From: Lachnoclostridium sp. UBA5725
GTDB lineage: Bacteria; Bacillota; Clostridia; Lachnospirales; Lachnospiraceae
Direction: 5' to 3'
Length of the DNA: 64,000 nucleotides
NCBI GenBank assembly: GCA_002419585.1
Contig: DIGJ01000037.1
Location: forward strand, 1-64,000
Below are positions 24,466 to 34,819 of this stretch, piece after piece. Both the position numbers and the translations under genes were made by a program. Under the pieces are notes generated by a model, which was given only the letters and a program-made list of their open reading frames with translations, searched no databases and was not told the origin of the DNA. Position 1 is the first letter of the stretch, and each line of letters starts with the position of its first letter.

Positions 24466-26985
24466 CTACTTTGTAATAACAATTTCTCGCTCTGCTCCAT
24501 TCCATTTAACACTAGCTCCAAGGTTTTCAGGGATAAAATTTAGAGGTGTGTATACTCTTCCATTTTTCTTAAAAGCGGGAGTGCTTAATTTTACTTTTTT
24601 GCCGTTTACATAGGCATACTTTGAGCCGATGTAAATAAGGATTGTTACATCATCTTTACCCTTAATTGTTACTAATTGCTTTTTGCTATTCCAAGTAACT
24701 TTGGCACCTAAGCTTTCTGCTACAAATCTTGCAGGAAGCATTGGTTTTCCATTTCTGATAATTGGAGCTACATCGTTTGTTTTATCAGAACCAAAAGCTT
24801 TTGCTTCTTTTTTACCGATTGTTAAAACAAGATTATTTTTGATGTTATCCGCAGGTTTCGGTTCTGCTTTTGTCCATTTTGCGTAAAGAGTTGTTGTTGC
24901 TGTTATTTTTGTGTTGGTATCATAAGCCTTTGTAATTTCTTTATCCGAATACCAGCCTTCAAATACATATCCCTCTTTTGTAGGAGTCGGAACATCTCCG
25001 ATTGTTGAACCTACCTTAATGCTCTTTTGATCAATCGTGTTTCCACCATCTGTATTGAATATAACAGTGATGGTTGGGGCTGTGTAGGCTGGATACGACA
25101 CAGGAGGTACTACATTATCCATCCATACAGCTGTAACAGTTGTATTGTCTGTCATTATGTAATTAGCACCTACAGCATATTCTGTACCACCTATACTCCA
25201 AGCCTTAAATTCTTTGTTTGCTGGAGGAATAAATGTACAAGCAGGAAGTGTATATTGGGCACCATTCAATACTGACTCATCTGACATTGTTCCTGTACCT
25301 CCGTTTCCATCAAAGGAAACAAGCTTGTAGTCTACAATATCGAAGTTCTTTGTCATAGTTCCAATATAGTCCCCGCAAAAAATTACATTTACAGTTGCTG
25401 TACCCACATTGATGTTGTTTGAGTAAGTAATTAGGTAATCTGTATTCTTGAAAAGTGTTTTATCACCATCTTTTATTACAAGTACCGGCTCTATAGGACT
25501 GTTTGTATGAGTTTGAACTGGGATATCTGCTATTGTTACTCCGTTTGGAGAACCGTTGAAAACTGCTTTTACAGCTAAAGTTGTGAAAGCTACTGATTCC
25601 GCTTGATTGCTTTCAAACCCATCTTCATCTGTCTTATGTTTTACATAAAGTTTATATTCTGTTTCTGGTGTTAGTCCCGAGAGTGTAGAGGAGCTTACCC
25701 AAACTAATGCACTGCTATCATTTGTTGCTCTAACAGCAAAATTGCAACCTGCAAAATCATTTGTGTTTGTAACATATGCAGTTGTTGCGGTTTTTTCTAC
25801 TACTGGCATATTTGGGGTAGGATGTTTAAGGGAAACAAATTCTGAATCCAAAGTGGTAGCTATATTCCCGGACTTCAAACAAAGCTGTGCCAAAGATTCA
25901 AAGCTATCTAATGCTTCATAGGAAAACTCACCGTTAGTATCTGCAACTATTGTAGTATAATCCCATGTAGTATTATATTTTGGATATACATAAGTTCTGT
26001 TCGGCAAAAGATTTATTACCTTTTTGTTTGCTAAGTCCAGTTTAAAAGTAGGGTTTTTCTCAATATACATAGCTTTTAGTTCAATTGCACTGTTGTCTGA
26101 TATCGGTCTTAATTTATTTTTGTTAAAAACTGTAACATTTGTAAGATAGATATATTTTCCATCCGACTTTTGCCAACCATAAAAATCAAAACCCTCTTTG
26201 GAAACTATTGGGACTTCCGCAGTGTTAATTTTAGCCTTTGGAGTTGCATATTTTTTTTCCGAAGATAAGTCCGGTGTACCAGTGTTTTCATCAAAGGTTA
26301 GTTCCGCAGTGGGAACAAGAGTTATTTTCAGCTTATATGGACTTGTACTTTTGTCTGTAAGCTCGACCGTATAATAAAGTTTTGTCAAATCAGGCAGATG
26401 ATAGCCTTTGGTTGCCAATTTAGAAGCAAAATCTGGTAAACGAGAACTGAGATCCGATCCACTCGGAAGGACCATAGGCGAAGATGTCTCGGAAATCCCA
26501 CATAAAGTATCACCTACATAAATGCTTGCAAATATGGCAGCACCTGTTGTCGTTAATGTTGCACCCTCTGGCAAGGTCATTGCTATTGGTGTTTCGGGTG
26601 TGCTTACTAGTACATTCTCTAGCGAAGCATCTGGGTATGCCTTGAAATAATACAAATCAGGATTAGATGTTCCTGAGTTATTTAAGACTTTTTTATCAAA
26701 TGTTACATGCCATGCATATGGTTGTGTGGCAATTTCATCTGCGCCAACGATCTTATCATAGTCCTCACATAGAACAGTATCCGAATCAGCCGATTCATAA
26801 TAAGTAATGTATACTATGCCCCCATCACTTGTTCCTACACTTGTTCCGTTTTGGATTATTTGATCGGTACCTTCACCGATGGTAATGGCATCGGCTGCAT
26901 GAACTGGAATGCCTGTTGAGGCTAAGCTTGTAAAGATAAGTACAAATGCAAGTAGCCACGATATTTGTTTTGTAAAATGTTTCAT
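24466..26985 (-). CDS. Secreted multidomain protein with InlB B-repeats and copper-amine-oxidase-like N-terminal domain
   Basis: An 839 aa exported protein: signal peptide of about 30 residues ending PVHAADA; a long beta-rich region; an InlB B-repeat-like unit near residues 230-310 (TFDENTGTP.. FDFYGWQ); a fibronectin-like segment near 390-470; two further B-repeats (SFDGNGGTGTMSDESV.. and IFNTDGGNTIDQKSI.. with GYVFEGWYSD); and a C-terminal stalk domain of the copper amine oxidase N-terminal type (about 720-839: MLPARFVAESLGAKVTWN and RVYTPLNFIPENLGASVKWN). No sortase motif or SLH domain is present; the stalk may bind the wall. Start has a strong AGGAGG. Confidence 0.85.
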   Translation of the reverse strand: MKHFTKQISWLLAFVLIFTSLASTGIPVHAADAITIGEGTDQIIQNGTSVGTSDGGIVYITYYESADSDTVLCEDYDKIVGADEIATQPYAWHVTFDKKVLNNSGTSNPDLYYFKAYPDASLENVLVSTPETPIAMTLPEGATLTTTGAAIFASIYVGDTLCGISETSSPMVLPSGSDLSSRLPDFASKLATKGYHLPDLTKLYYTVELTDKSTSPYKLKITLVPTAELTFDENTGTPDLSSEKKYATPKAKINTAEVPIVSKEGFDFYGWQKSDGKYIYLTNVTVFNKNKLRPISDNSAIELKAMYIEKNPTFKLDLANKKVINLLPNRTYVYPKYNTTWDYTTIVADTNGEFSYEALDSFESLAQLCLKSGNIATTLDSEFVSLKHPTPNMPVVEKTATTAYVTNTNDFAGCNFAVRATNDSSALVWVSSSTLSGLTPETEYKLYVKHKTDEDGFESNQAESVAFTTLAVKAVFNGSPNGVTIADIPVQTHTNSPIEPVLVIKDGDKTLFKNTDYLITYSNNINVGTATVNVIFCGDYIGTMTKNFDIVDYKLVSFDGNGGTGTMSDESVLNGAQYTLPACTFIPPANKEFKAWSIGGTEYAVGANYIMTDNTTVTAVWMDNVVPPVSYPAYTAPTITVIFNTDGGNTIDQKSIKVGSTIGDVPTPTKEGYVFEGWYSDKEITKAYDTNTKITATTTLYAKWTKAEPKPADNIKNNLVLTIGKKEAKAFGSDKTNDVAPIIRNGKPMLPARFVAESLGAKVTWNSKKQLVTIKGKDDVTILIYIGSKYAYVNGKKVKLSTPAFKKNGRVYTPLNFIPENLGASVKWNGAEREIVITK

Positions 26986-27055
26986 TACATTTCCTCCTTT
27001 AATAAAATGATATACTTAATTTGCTATTAAGCAAGATTTAAGTCTGTAAAAGCAT

Positions 27056-28477
27056 CTAATTATATTCCTTTTCCGTATTTACGTTCCATATATTATCCTT
27101 AGATATAAGGTTGTTTAAGATATTACGTACACATTCGATTGCAGTTAGCATGGAATGGTCCATATTATTATAGCGGTGTTGGCCGTTTCTACCTATGCAA
27201 TATAGATTATCAAAGCAATCTAAATATGCTCTTAGTTCTTGTATATTCTTATATGTGCCTAGATAAGCAGGATAAGCCTTTTCCAGTCGTTCGATATGGG
27301 TATCTATGATTGTGGTCTTGTCCGAAATAATTCCAGTACGTATGAGTTCATCTGCTGCAAGATCTGCCATCTCTTGATTCGATTTATTCCACAGGTCATC
27401 ATACTTGTCACAAAAATATTCAAGTCCAAGCCATACTGTCGTATGAGGATCTTTTACAAGGCTTTCGGACCAATTATTAAAGATCTGAATTCGCCCCATT
27501 TTAACACTTTCATCCTGTATATAGATCCAGCAGTCATCCGTTTTTATTTTGATATCCTTAATGAGTACACCCACAGTTATAAAATCACGGTAAACCAAAC
27601 CTTCTGATATGTTTTTAATCGCATCAGGAACCTCTTCCATGCTTAAGATTAAGTTTTTAATAGGCATGGAAGAAATAAGAATATCGGTATGTTCTGATAT
27701 TACTTTTCCTTCCTGTATGTATGAGATCTCTGTAATGTGTTTATTCTCTGTCTTAAGCTTGCTAACACGACAGTTTTTCATGATTTTACCGCCATTTTTT
27801 TCAATTTCTTGTGCTACTGCAGTCCACAATGCACCTGGGCCATATACGGGATAGTAGAATTCTTCAATAAGTGAGGTTTGCGCATTATCGTTATCTTTTA
27901 TGTGGAATGCATGTTTGAGAGAATCTTTTATTACTTCTAATATGCTTAAACCTTTCACCCGTTGGCTCCCCCAATCTGGGGATAGCTTATCCGGAGGGAC
28001 TCCCCAGACTTTTTCAGTGTAGTTTTTAAAGAAATGCTCGTATAGTCTTTTTCCAAAACGGTTTATATAGAAGTCTTCCAAAGAATTCTCTTCTTTTTTT
28101 ATAATCTGTGCTTTCAAGTAATCATAAAAAATCAATATAAGTTCTTTTAATCCAAGTGCTGATAAGTTTTTAAAATCAGCCTTGATTGGATAATCGATGA
28201 ATTTCTTATGATAATAAATCTCAGATTTGCGTTTCTTTTTCAGTAGGGTAACACCTGGGATAGCATGCCACCATCTTGTTATGGCAGCACATTTTGAGTA
28301 AAATCTGTGTCCTCCCAGATCCATATAATTCTCGTTATGGCAGACAGTACAGGCAATGCCACCTATTCGATCGGTTTGTTCTAGAATAGTAACCTCATAT
28401 TGATCTGTTTGTTTAAGAATTTCATAAGCTGCAGTAAGTCCTGCGGGACCTGCACCAATAATTGTAATTTTTCTCAT
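27056..28477 (-). CDS. FAD-dependent oxidoreductase, UDP-galactopyranose mutase-like
   Basis: A 473 aa flavoprotein. The N terminus IIGAGPAGLTAAYEIL is a Rossmann dinucleotide fold, followed by EQTDRIGGIACTV and DLGGHRFYSK, characteristic of the amine-oxidase/UGM superfamily; CIGRNGQHRYNNMDHSM near the C terminus is the FAD-binding tail typical of this clade. A UGM-like role, supplying a furanose or modified sugar for surface glycans, fits the flanking glycosyltransferases but is inference. Its ATG overlaps the previous gene by 4 bases (ATGA). Confidence 0.8.
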   Translation of the reverse strand: MRKITIIGAGPAGLTAAYEILKQTDQYEVTILEQTDRIGGIACTVCHNENYMDLGGHRFYSKCAAITRWWHAIPGVTLLKKKRKSEIYYHKKFIDYPIKADFKNLSALGLKELILIFYDYLKAQIIKKEENSLEDFYINRFGKRLYEHFFKNYTEKVWGVPPDKLSPDWGSQRVKGLSILEVIKDSLKHAFHIKDNDNAQTSLIEEFYYPVYGPGALWTAVAQEIEKNGGKIMKNCRVSKLKTENKHITEISYIQEGKVISEHTDILISSMPIKNLILSMEEVPDAIKNISEGLVYRDFITVGVLIKDIKIKTDDCWIYIQDESVKMGRIQIFNNWSESLVKDPHTTVWLGLEYFCDKYDDLWNKSNQEMADLAADELIRTGIISDKTTIIDTHIERLEKAYPAYLGTYKNIQELRAYLDCFDNLYCIGRNGQHRYNNMDHSMLTAIECVRNILNNLISKDNIWNVNTEKEYN

Positions 28478-29997
28478 TGTAAATAGTTCACCTTCTGATA
28501 TAAATATCCGCTGTCGTTATGATATACCTGAGTATAGTTTGTATTAATAATATGTGTAAGCTCAGGGTTTGAATTGTCAATTTTAAAATCAAAATAGGAT
28601 AAGACCCATTCTGGGTGATTGTTCTTTACATAATCGGTACAGACATTCGCAATATCAGGATTGATTTTAGCCATCCAAGTCTGCATGGTAAAATACTTAC
28701 AGGGGGTATATAGGTCTACTTCATATATAAACATTGCAGGTATATTATAAGCAAAACAATCGTCTTTTTCATCATCTGGTATCCGATTATACATCTTATG
28801 TACGTTGTGTTTATATTCAGTAATATAGTTTTTTTTCTCCGTTACTTCCGTCGCCCCAAAGCTATTGATACCCATTAATATTACAACTAAAGTCAAGGCA
28901 ATTGCTGACTGATATCTCTTTTTTCTTTTTATGCCATACTTTATGATAAATATGAAACAATATGCAGTTAAAGGTGCTAGAAGCGTCCAATAGTACATAT
29001 AGGGACGTTTGCCAATTAATATTGCAAAGGCAATTACCGTAGAGCTAAATAGTATAAAGTTACCTAATTTAATATTATTACTTGAATAGCAGGTGCACAT
29101 TCCAACAATATGTATTCCCAAAGCAATAAAAAAACATAAAAGTTGAGGGCTATTACCATTAGGGAGCAGACGAAAATGCTCGGCGCCAACTTGGCAATAT
29201 TTAATGTTATGTAAAACCGTTGCATAAAACATATCATATAGTGTTCCCGTGTATAGGTGATATATTATTATTGGAAGTGTCACAGTTATAATTCCTAGAA
29301 AACCAAAAATCAAGGTGCTTCTAATCTTTTGCGGATTATTTTTAATCATATCTATTCCAATGAATACAATAATCGATATAATAAGAGCAACATTATTAGG
29401 TCGCATGAAAAATACAAAAGTAAAGCATAAGCCAAATATATATGACATTTGCATAGTCACAGTTTTATTTCTTAGCCACTTGTCAAAGATATAAAGTGAT
29501 ATCACGCTGAAGAAATTACTATATTCCTCCGTATAATTACCTCCGTTGAATAAGGTAACCGTTACCCATATGTAGATTAGTGGAACAATAAGCGACAATG
29601 AATTATCTACATGGCGGGCTGCAATCTTATATATTATGATAGCAGATGTCATGATAAGAATAAGTTCTATCAGCCATACTCCTAATGTTTCGTCAATAAA
29701 AAGTTGGGGAATCATATTAATAATAAAAATAATGGGACCTTTGTGGTCAAAAAGATCGGAATAAAGGGTTTTTCCCTGCGCCATTGCCTTACCCATAACA
29801 AGATACATGCCACTGTCTACGCCAATATATTCAAAAAGGGGGCTTGTGTTGTATGCAAATAAAAGCATAAATAAAACAGATGCCCCAGCTAAAAAAATAT
29901 ATGAATTTATGAATAGTTTCTTCTTTTGCATACTAATCTCCGATGCCAGCTCCGTATTTGAAGATATTTTTATGTCATATCTTTTCATAGTATGCAT
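28474..29997 (-). CDS. GT39-like integral membrane glycosyltransferase
   Basis: A 507 aa protein with about eleven hydrophobic segments and a C-terminal exterior domain of about 110 residues. The loop GVDSGMYLVMGKAMAQGKTLYSDLFDHKGP (residues about 58-87) has the Asp and DLFDHKGP pattern of PMT-2/GT39 enzymes, and NGGNYTEEYSNFF is a second family landmark. It is the first gene of the minus-strand run 29997-22998 that also encodes the flavoprotein, the secreted protein and the second GT39. ATG 29997 and an ATG three codons later are both possible; neither has a strong ribosome binding site. Confidence 0.75.
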   Translation of the reverse strand: MHTMKRYDIKISSNTELASEISMQKKKLFINSYIFLAGASVLFMLLFAYNTSPLFEYIGVDSGMYLVMGKAMAQGKTLYSDLFDHKGPIIFIINMIPQLFIDETLGVWLIELILIMTSAIIIYKIAARHVDNSLSLIVPLIYIWVTVTLFNGGNYTEEYSNFFSVISLYIFDKWLRNKTVTMQMSYIFGLCFTFVFFMRPNNVALIISIIVFIGIDMIKNNPQKIRSTLIFGFLGIITVTLPIIIYHLYTGTLYDMFYATVLHNIKYCQVGAEHFRLLPNGNSPQLLCFFIALGIHIVGMCTCYSSNNIKLGNFILFSSTVIAFAILIGKRPYMYYWTLLAPLTAYCFIFIIKYGIKRKKRYQSAIALTLVVILMGINSFGATEVTEKKNYITEYKHNVHKMYNRIPDDEKDDCFAYNIPAMFIYEVDLYTPCKYFTMQTWMAKINPDIANVCTDYVKNNHPEWVLSYFDFKIDNSNPELTHIINTNYTQVYHNDSGYLYQKVNYLQ

Positions 29998-30173
29998 ATT
30001 TTACCACACGCAAATCGAAAAAGCCACTCCGCAAAAGGGTAGGATTGTGTCATCTATACGTTGGCAATTTATTTTTGTTTTTCAAAATGATATCTTCTAT
30101 TTAAAACGACTGTTATTCTTTCCGTCTTTTTTCCAACCTTCATACATGACAGCGACTTTCATTTCCTGCTTCT

Positions 30174-30272
30174 TCACTCTGTTACTGACTTCCTTCCGGC
30201 TGTACCTCCACTTGATGGAGTAATTCCAGTTACCGTTGGCTCTGCTACATAAGTAAATTGACTACTCGCACT
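30174..30272 (-). pseudogene. Remnant of an IPT/TIG domain gene
   Basis: The minus strand, read from 30272, encodes about 32 codons (SSQFTYVAEPTVTGITPSSG then GTAGRKSVTE) before a stop. This is the start of an IPT/TIG immunoglobulin-like repeat, a domain common in secreted surface proteins. A stop lies directly in frame upstream (TGA) and the frame ends mid-domain, so it is a fragment of a lost surface-protein gene rather than a small protein. Confidence 0.6.
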
Positions 30273-30304
30273 TCAAATGTAATAAGCAATATTCCAATTT
30301 TCTA

Positions 30305-30427
30305 TACAAAAAGACCCCCATTCCTTACCCACCAAAATGGTTCGTTGTGGTGGTATTTGAGGAATTGCTTTGATATAAGAATGAATGGGGGGGTCGCACT
30401 AAGTAATTAGTACGCCTCCTTTTTGTA
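30305..30427. repeat. Complex nested palindromic element
   Basis: Outer arms TACAAAAAG (30305-30313) and CTTTTTGTA (30419-30427) enclose GACCCCCATTC / GAATGGGGGGGTC (30313-30323, 30383-30395), then ATTCCT / AGGAAT, then CCACCA / TGGTGG. The nesting can fold into a branched hairpin about 120 bases long. A weaker hairpin (CCGC..GCGG, near 30437-30464) follows. No gene lies inside. Confidence 0.7.
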
Positions 30428-30565
30428 CAAGAATAACCGCCAGACCTCGAAAGAATCTAGCGGTTGATGCAAACTATAAGTATGCGACTACAAAAAAATC
30501 ATACGAAAAATAATTGTGGATATCAACTAAAACACAGTCCCTTTTTATATTATATACTAGGAATC

Positions 30566-33500
30566 TTATTTTTTCGCAAGATCATAAAGCACCTGTGCGA
30601 CCAGTGCCCTGTTGGCGCTGCCTTTCGGATTGAGTTTATCGCCACTTGCCCCTACGATTCCAGACTTCACAAATAATGCCATTGGTTCTTTTGCCCATTT
30701 TGCTATTTGATCTGCATCACTATAGTCTGTCAGTGTTTGGTCTGTTGTAGCGGATGGCAATTTATCGATTTGCTTTAAGATATCGTATAAGAGCGCGAAC
30801 ATTTCCTGTCTTGTCAGTTTTTTATTCGGTGCAAACTTATTATTTTTTACGCCTTCATCAATTCCAAGCTTCTTTGCAGTAGCCAGATAATCCGTATAAT
30901 ATGCATTTCCTGCATCTTTAAAATTGCCGCTCACCCCAGAAGTTGGTTCAATTCCATAAGCTTTCATTGCCATGACAAGTAACTGCCCTCTGGTTAATGT
31001 GTTCTTTGGACTGAAATTACCGTTGCCGGTACCTTTTGTAATTTCTCTGGCAGCAAGATAGCTGACAGCATCCGCGTACCCTGCGTTTTCTGGTACATCC
31101 ATAAAACTTACTTTATGATATCCCACCGCATACTTAGAAAAGTGGTTTGTCTTAAAAGTAACCCTGCCGGTTTCTTTATTATAGGCACATTCTTTCACAA
31201 TTTCCGCTTTGCCTTTGGCATTAATGTAGTAGATAACAATTGCATTCGTATCTTCTCCAGCTTTTGGAGTGTAAGGCACCGATACTGTCACGGTTCCTCC
31301 AAACTGGGAGATGGTTTTATTACCGCTGGTCACACTAAAACTGAATACTGGTCTATCTCCTACTACTTCCTTTGTCTCCTTGGAAAGTTCAGCTGTATCA
31401 ACCTTTGAAGCTGTAATCTTCACATCGTTAGTAGCTTCCTTTGCTATGGTGGCAACTGCTATCTTGTCAAAAGTTATGATTGTTTCAGGTGTAACTACTG
31501 CAATTGAATCTATTTTGCTTTCTGCCACGTGTGTAAGTGCTGCCTTAGGAAGGCTTGCTTCAACAGCTTTTGTCTTCGCTGGAGCCGTTATCTTGATTTC
31601 TACCTTAGCTTCTGTGCCTTCTCCTTGCTTTGTTGCCTCTGCAACCGCCTTATTTACAGCCGTTTTAACTTGGCTTTCGGTAACTAGCGCTGATGCCGTT
31701 CCATTTGCATCACTTTTTGCATTCGTCGTTGTGATACTTGTAACACTAGGAGCGTTGGTTCCTGTATTCGTCTTCACTGTTACTGTTGCTTCCGTAGCTA
31801 CCGGTTCTGTTGGCCCTCCTCCCGGTTCCGTTGAGCCTCCGCCTTCACTCTTCACTAAAAATAATGCTGTAATTGTTACGTGTCCAGCAGGCATTGTAAA
31901 GGTTGTGGTACTGCTGTTTGAATCGTCAAATATTCCACCGTTATCAGATATCCATGTAGAAAAATAGTAGCCTTCCTTGGGCACTGCTTTAATATTAATC
32001 CTGGTACTAGCTCCATAGTCATCCGATATTCCCATTTGAATGCTACCGCCAGTAGCGGCTTGAATAACGAAGCTATATTTAGGCACTGGTAGTTCTACTA
32101 CTTCAATAGGTACAATAATCGTAGCTGAAGCCTTGCCATCACTGACAATCACCTCTACCGAGGTTGTGCCAACAGCTAATCCTGTCATCTTTATCGCACC
32201 ATTTTGTAGTTCTGCTTTTGCAAGCTTAATATCTGGTTGGTTCGTAATTGCCACAACACTCAGTGCATCACCATCCGCATCCTCTGCTATCGCATCTGCA
32301 CTAATCATTGAAATTGCAGAACAAGTAACACACTGTACATTAATTACATTTTTAGCTGATGGCGCCCGATTAGGCGGAGCCTCCATTGAAATAGTAATCG
32401 TATATTCACAAATCGTAGTAGTGTCCTCCGCAGTCACCTTAACAACAGCCTGACCTGGAATACTTGTCGCTGGCACAATATTAAAGGTTGCTTTTGGATC
32501 ATTTTGCACTGCTTCAACGAATACTGTAGCATCTTCTATTTGAGTACCATATGGAACAGTAACATTATATCTATAAACACTGGAAGTAAATCCTGGTATC
32601 GTACTAGCTCCAAACTTCAGATTACTTAAGGAAGCATCACTACCAGGTACATAAGTGTCAATGACAGAAAGCATCAAGTTTTTGCTGTTTCCTATATCAA
32701 AAGAAACTTCGAAAGTCGGATATGAACCCACTGGAAGATGTAAACCTGCTAAGTATTCCTTTTTAATTCTAAGGGTATTGTTGTTCACAATAGTAAAATC
32801 AGTGTCCAGTAATAACGAATTTCCCTTAAATACAACACCGGTTATAGTGCTTGCATCATTCCAAGTAATCGACGCATTAATATCCGCCTGTTTACTTGGG
32901 TTTTTATCATAAACAAAATTGTTACCCACGATTTCTGCATCCAATGTAGACGTCTCAATCATATTGATGATAAATGCTGCACTCTTTCCATAATCAAAAT
33001 CTATCGTAAAATCTCCCTTTGTAAAGGTTTGTTCTTTTAGATATTCCTTTTTTATGGTCAAAGTATTTCCACTTACCGTAAAATTTGTAGATCCAATTGG
33101 TGCCCCAAGCAGCTTTACGTTGGTAACCTTCCTTGCATCATTCCATGTAATCGATGTACTTACATCCGCCTGCTTATATTGATTTTTATCAAATTCTAAT
33201 GTAGCGGGACTAATACTTGCAGAAATAAGAGGAGACTCTGTTAAATCAACCGTAAATACGGACTGCTTTCCTTTATCAAATATTATATTAAAAACACATT
33301 GTGATCCCGTTGCATCTGAGAAAGCTTCTGTATTAAGTGTTAGCGTATTTCCATTCACTACATAATTGGATGCTGTCATTGTAACTTCTCCCCTTTTTAT
33401 AGCGGTTATAGAAGTAGCATCATTCCAAGTTATAGTGGTACTGACAGGTGCTTGATTATGTACATGTTTGTCATAGCTTGCATTAACAGGGCTTATCGTA

Positions 33501-34819
33501 GCACTACCGGGTTCTATCGTAAAAGTATCGCTTACGCTCTCTTTTGTTATTGATGGAATGCCTGCATAAGGATCTGACATATCCCAGATTATTTTAGTTT
33601 TGGGAAAGGTTACTTTTGCTGTCAATGTATAGGTTCCTGCTTTCAATACGCTTAAATCCTTAAAGGCTGCCTTTCCATTTTGTAATGCAACATAGTTTGT
33701 GCCGTTTAAAGTGCCTCCCTGTTCTGAAGTCAATGTTAATATTACGTTATAATTACTTATATCTGTCATCAGATTTCCATCTACATCCGTTAACCATAAT
33801 TCAGGCTGCTGCTTCAAAGGGTGATTGCTCTCCCCACCAACTGGTTGTACATTCCATACAAGCTTATTAGCAAAGCCTTGATGTTTATAAATAATACCCC
33901 AATTATTTGAATCTACGTCTGTCGCATATACGTTTCCTTTGCTATCCGTAGCAAGTGCCATTGGATTTGTAAATTTATCGGTAACACTTTTATTAATATA
34001 TGTCCAACTTGTTGTTCCATGATAAAGTACATTGAGCTCATTGCTTCTACCTTTTAAGACATAAATATTGTCTTTTTTATCAATTGCAATATTTGCTGGC
34101 TCTCCATCCAAAAAATAACCAGTTGGATTACCTGGAATAACATCCCACTTGCTGGTTCCACTTTTTAAATACCGGATTCCCGGACCGTATGAGCCCGCAT
34201 ATGTAACATACAAATTATCCTTACTATCTACTGCAATTCCAGTTGGTTTTTTAAGACTCGCATCATTCGTAAAGCTACTATCACCAATCATGGTCCACGA
34301 GCTGCTGCCATTTGCAAGCTTCAATACTTTATTCGCCGTAGCATCTGTTACATATATATTTAGATTACTATCTACTGCAATGCCTTCTGCAGATTCAAAT
34401 CTATAACCATAGGTAATGTTCGTCCAGACCTCGGTGGCTTTTGTATACTTATAAACCACTCCATTACTTATCGCTGCATTATTTGCAACATATAGATTAT
34501 CATTCTTATCTACAGCAAGCGCCCATGGAGAATCCTGAGTTTGAACAAATGGGCAATTCGGCACAATTTCCCATCCTTTCGAGGTTGTTCGTTTAATCCA
34601 AGCAGAATAAGGCGTCGCCGAATATACCGTTCCCGTACTATCAACTGCTATTCCTCTAACTGGAGATATATATGAGCCGTTACTAATGTCTCCAATTATT
34701 GACCAATCTCCTGTCCAAGCATCTGTCACTGATTCAGCTACTATAAAGCCTTTTTGAAATAACAAACCTAATATTAAGGCTACAAAGAATGCTGTTATTT
34801 GCTTTATTTTTTTTTTCAT
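30566..34819 (-). CDS. Large secreted SLH-domain protein with beta-propeller, X2-like and Ig-like modules
   Basis: 1417 aa. Order seen: signal peptide (1 to about 28); six or so NHL/Vgb-like propeller repeats to about 310 (recurring GIAVDS..NLYV); an Ig-like segment (about 320-430); three X2-like modules of about 90 aa (each with a ..ITWNDA.. core; about 440-720); a cadherin-like beta-sandwich (LSNLKFGAS.., about 730-810); another Ig-like unit; a bacterial-repeat domain (GGSIQMG.. about 915-985); a Gly/Pro/Thr linker; an adhesin-type domain; and three C-terminal SLH domains (about 1235-1417) that anchor it to secondary wall polymers. Its stop is 293 bases from the IPT/TIG remnant. The start is preceded by GGAG and a tiny overlapping frame ATGAATAAATGA. 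Confidence 0.88.
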   Translation of the reverse strand: MKKKIKQITAFFVALILGLLFQKGFIVAESVTDAWTGDWSIIGDISNGSYISPVRGIAVDSTGTVYSATPYSAWIKRTTSKGWEIVPNCPFVQTQDSPWALAVDKNDNLYVANNAAISNGVVYKYTKATEVWTNITYGYRFESAEGIAVDSNLNIYVTDATANKVLKLANGSSSWTMIGDSSFTNDASLKKPTGIAVDSKDNLYVTYAGSYGPGIRYLKSGTSKWDVIPGNPTGYFLDGEPANIAIDKKDNIYVLKGRSNELNVLYHGTTSWTYINKSVTDKFTNPMALATDSKGNVYATDVDSNNWGIIYKHQGFANKLVWNVQPVGGESNHPLKQQPELWLTDVDGNLMTDISNYNVILTLTSEQGGTLNGTNYVALQNGKAAFKDLSVLKAGTYTLTAKVTFPKTKIIWDMSDPYAGIPSITKESVSDTFTIEPGSATISPVNASYDKHVHNQAPVSTTITWNDATSITAIKRGEVTMTASNYVVNGNTLTLNTEAFSDATGSQCVFNIIFDKGKQSVFTVDLTESPLISASISPATLEFDKNQYKQADVSTSITWNDARKVTNVKLLGAPIGSTNFTVSGNTLTIKKEYLKEQTFTKGDFTIDFDYGKSAAFIINMIETSTLDAEIVGNNFVYDKNPSKQADINASITWNDASTITGVVFKGNSLLLDTDFTIVNNNTLRIKKEYLAGLHLPVGSYPTFEVSFDIGNSKNLMLSVIDTYVPGSDASLSNLKFGASTIPGFTSSVYRYNVTVPYGTQIEDATVFVEAVQNDPKATFNIVPATSIPGQAVVKVTAEDTTTICEYTITISMEAPPNRAPSAKNVINVQCVTCSAISMISADAIAEDADGDALSVVAITNQPDIKLAKAELQNGAIKMTGLAVGTTSVEVIVSDGKASATIIVPIEVVELPVPKYSFVIQAATGGSIQMGISDDYGASTRINIKAVPKEGYYFSTWISDNGGIFDDSNSSTTTFTMPAGHVTITALFLVKSEGGGSTEPGGGPTEPVATEATVTVKTNTGTNAPSVTSITTTNAKSDANGTASALVTESQVKTAVNKAVAEATKQGEGTEAKVEIKITAPAKTKAVEASLPKAALTHVAESKIDSIAVVTPETIITFDKIAVATIAKEATNDVKITASKVDTAELSKETKEVVGDRPVFSFSVTSGNKTISQFGGTVTVSVPYTPKAGEDTNAIVIYYINAKGKAEIVKECAYNKETGRVTFKTNHFSKYAVGYHKVSFMDVPENAGYADAVSYLAAREITKGTGNGNFSPKNTLTRGQLLVMAMKAYGIEPTSGVSGNFKDAGNAYYTDYLATAKKLGIDEGVKNNKFAPNKKLTRQEMFALLYDILKQIDKLPSATTDQTLTDYSDADQIAKWAKEPMALFVKSGIVGASGDKLNPKGSANRALVAQVLYDLAKK

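Noticed and set aside
31311..31967. A 218-codon open frame on the plus strand opposite the SLH-protein gene
   Set aside because: It is antisense to a well-supported coding region, has no ribosome binding site, and its low-complexity Val/Ala/Ser content reflects the complement of Thr/Ala-rich codons.
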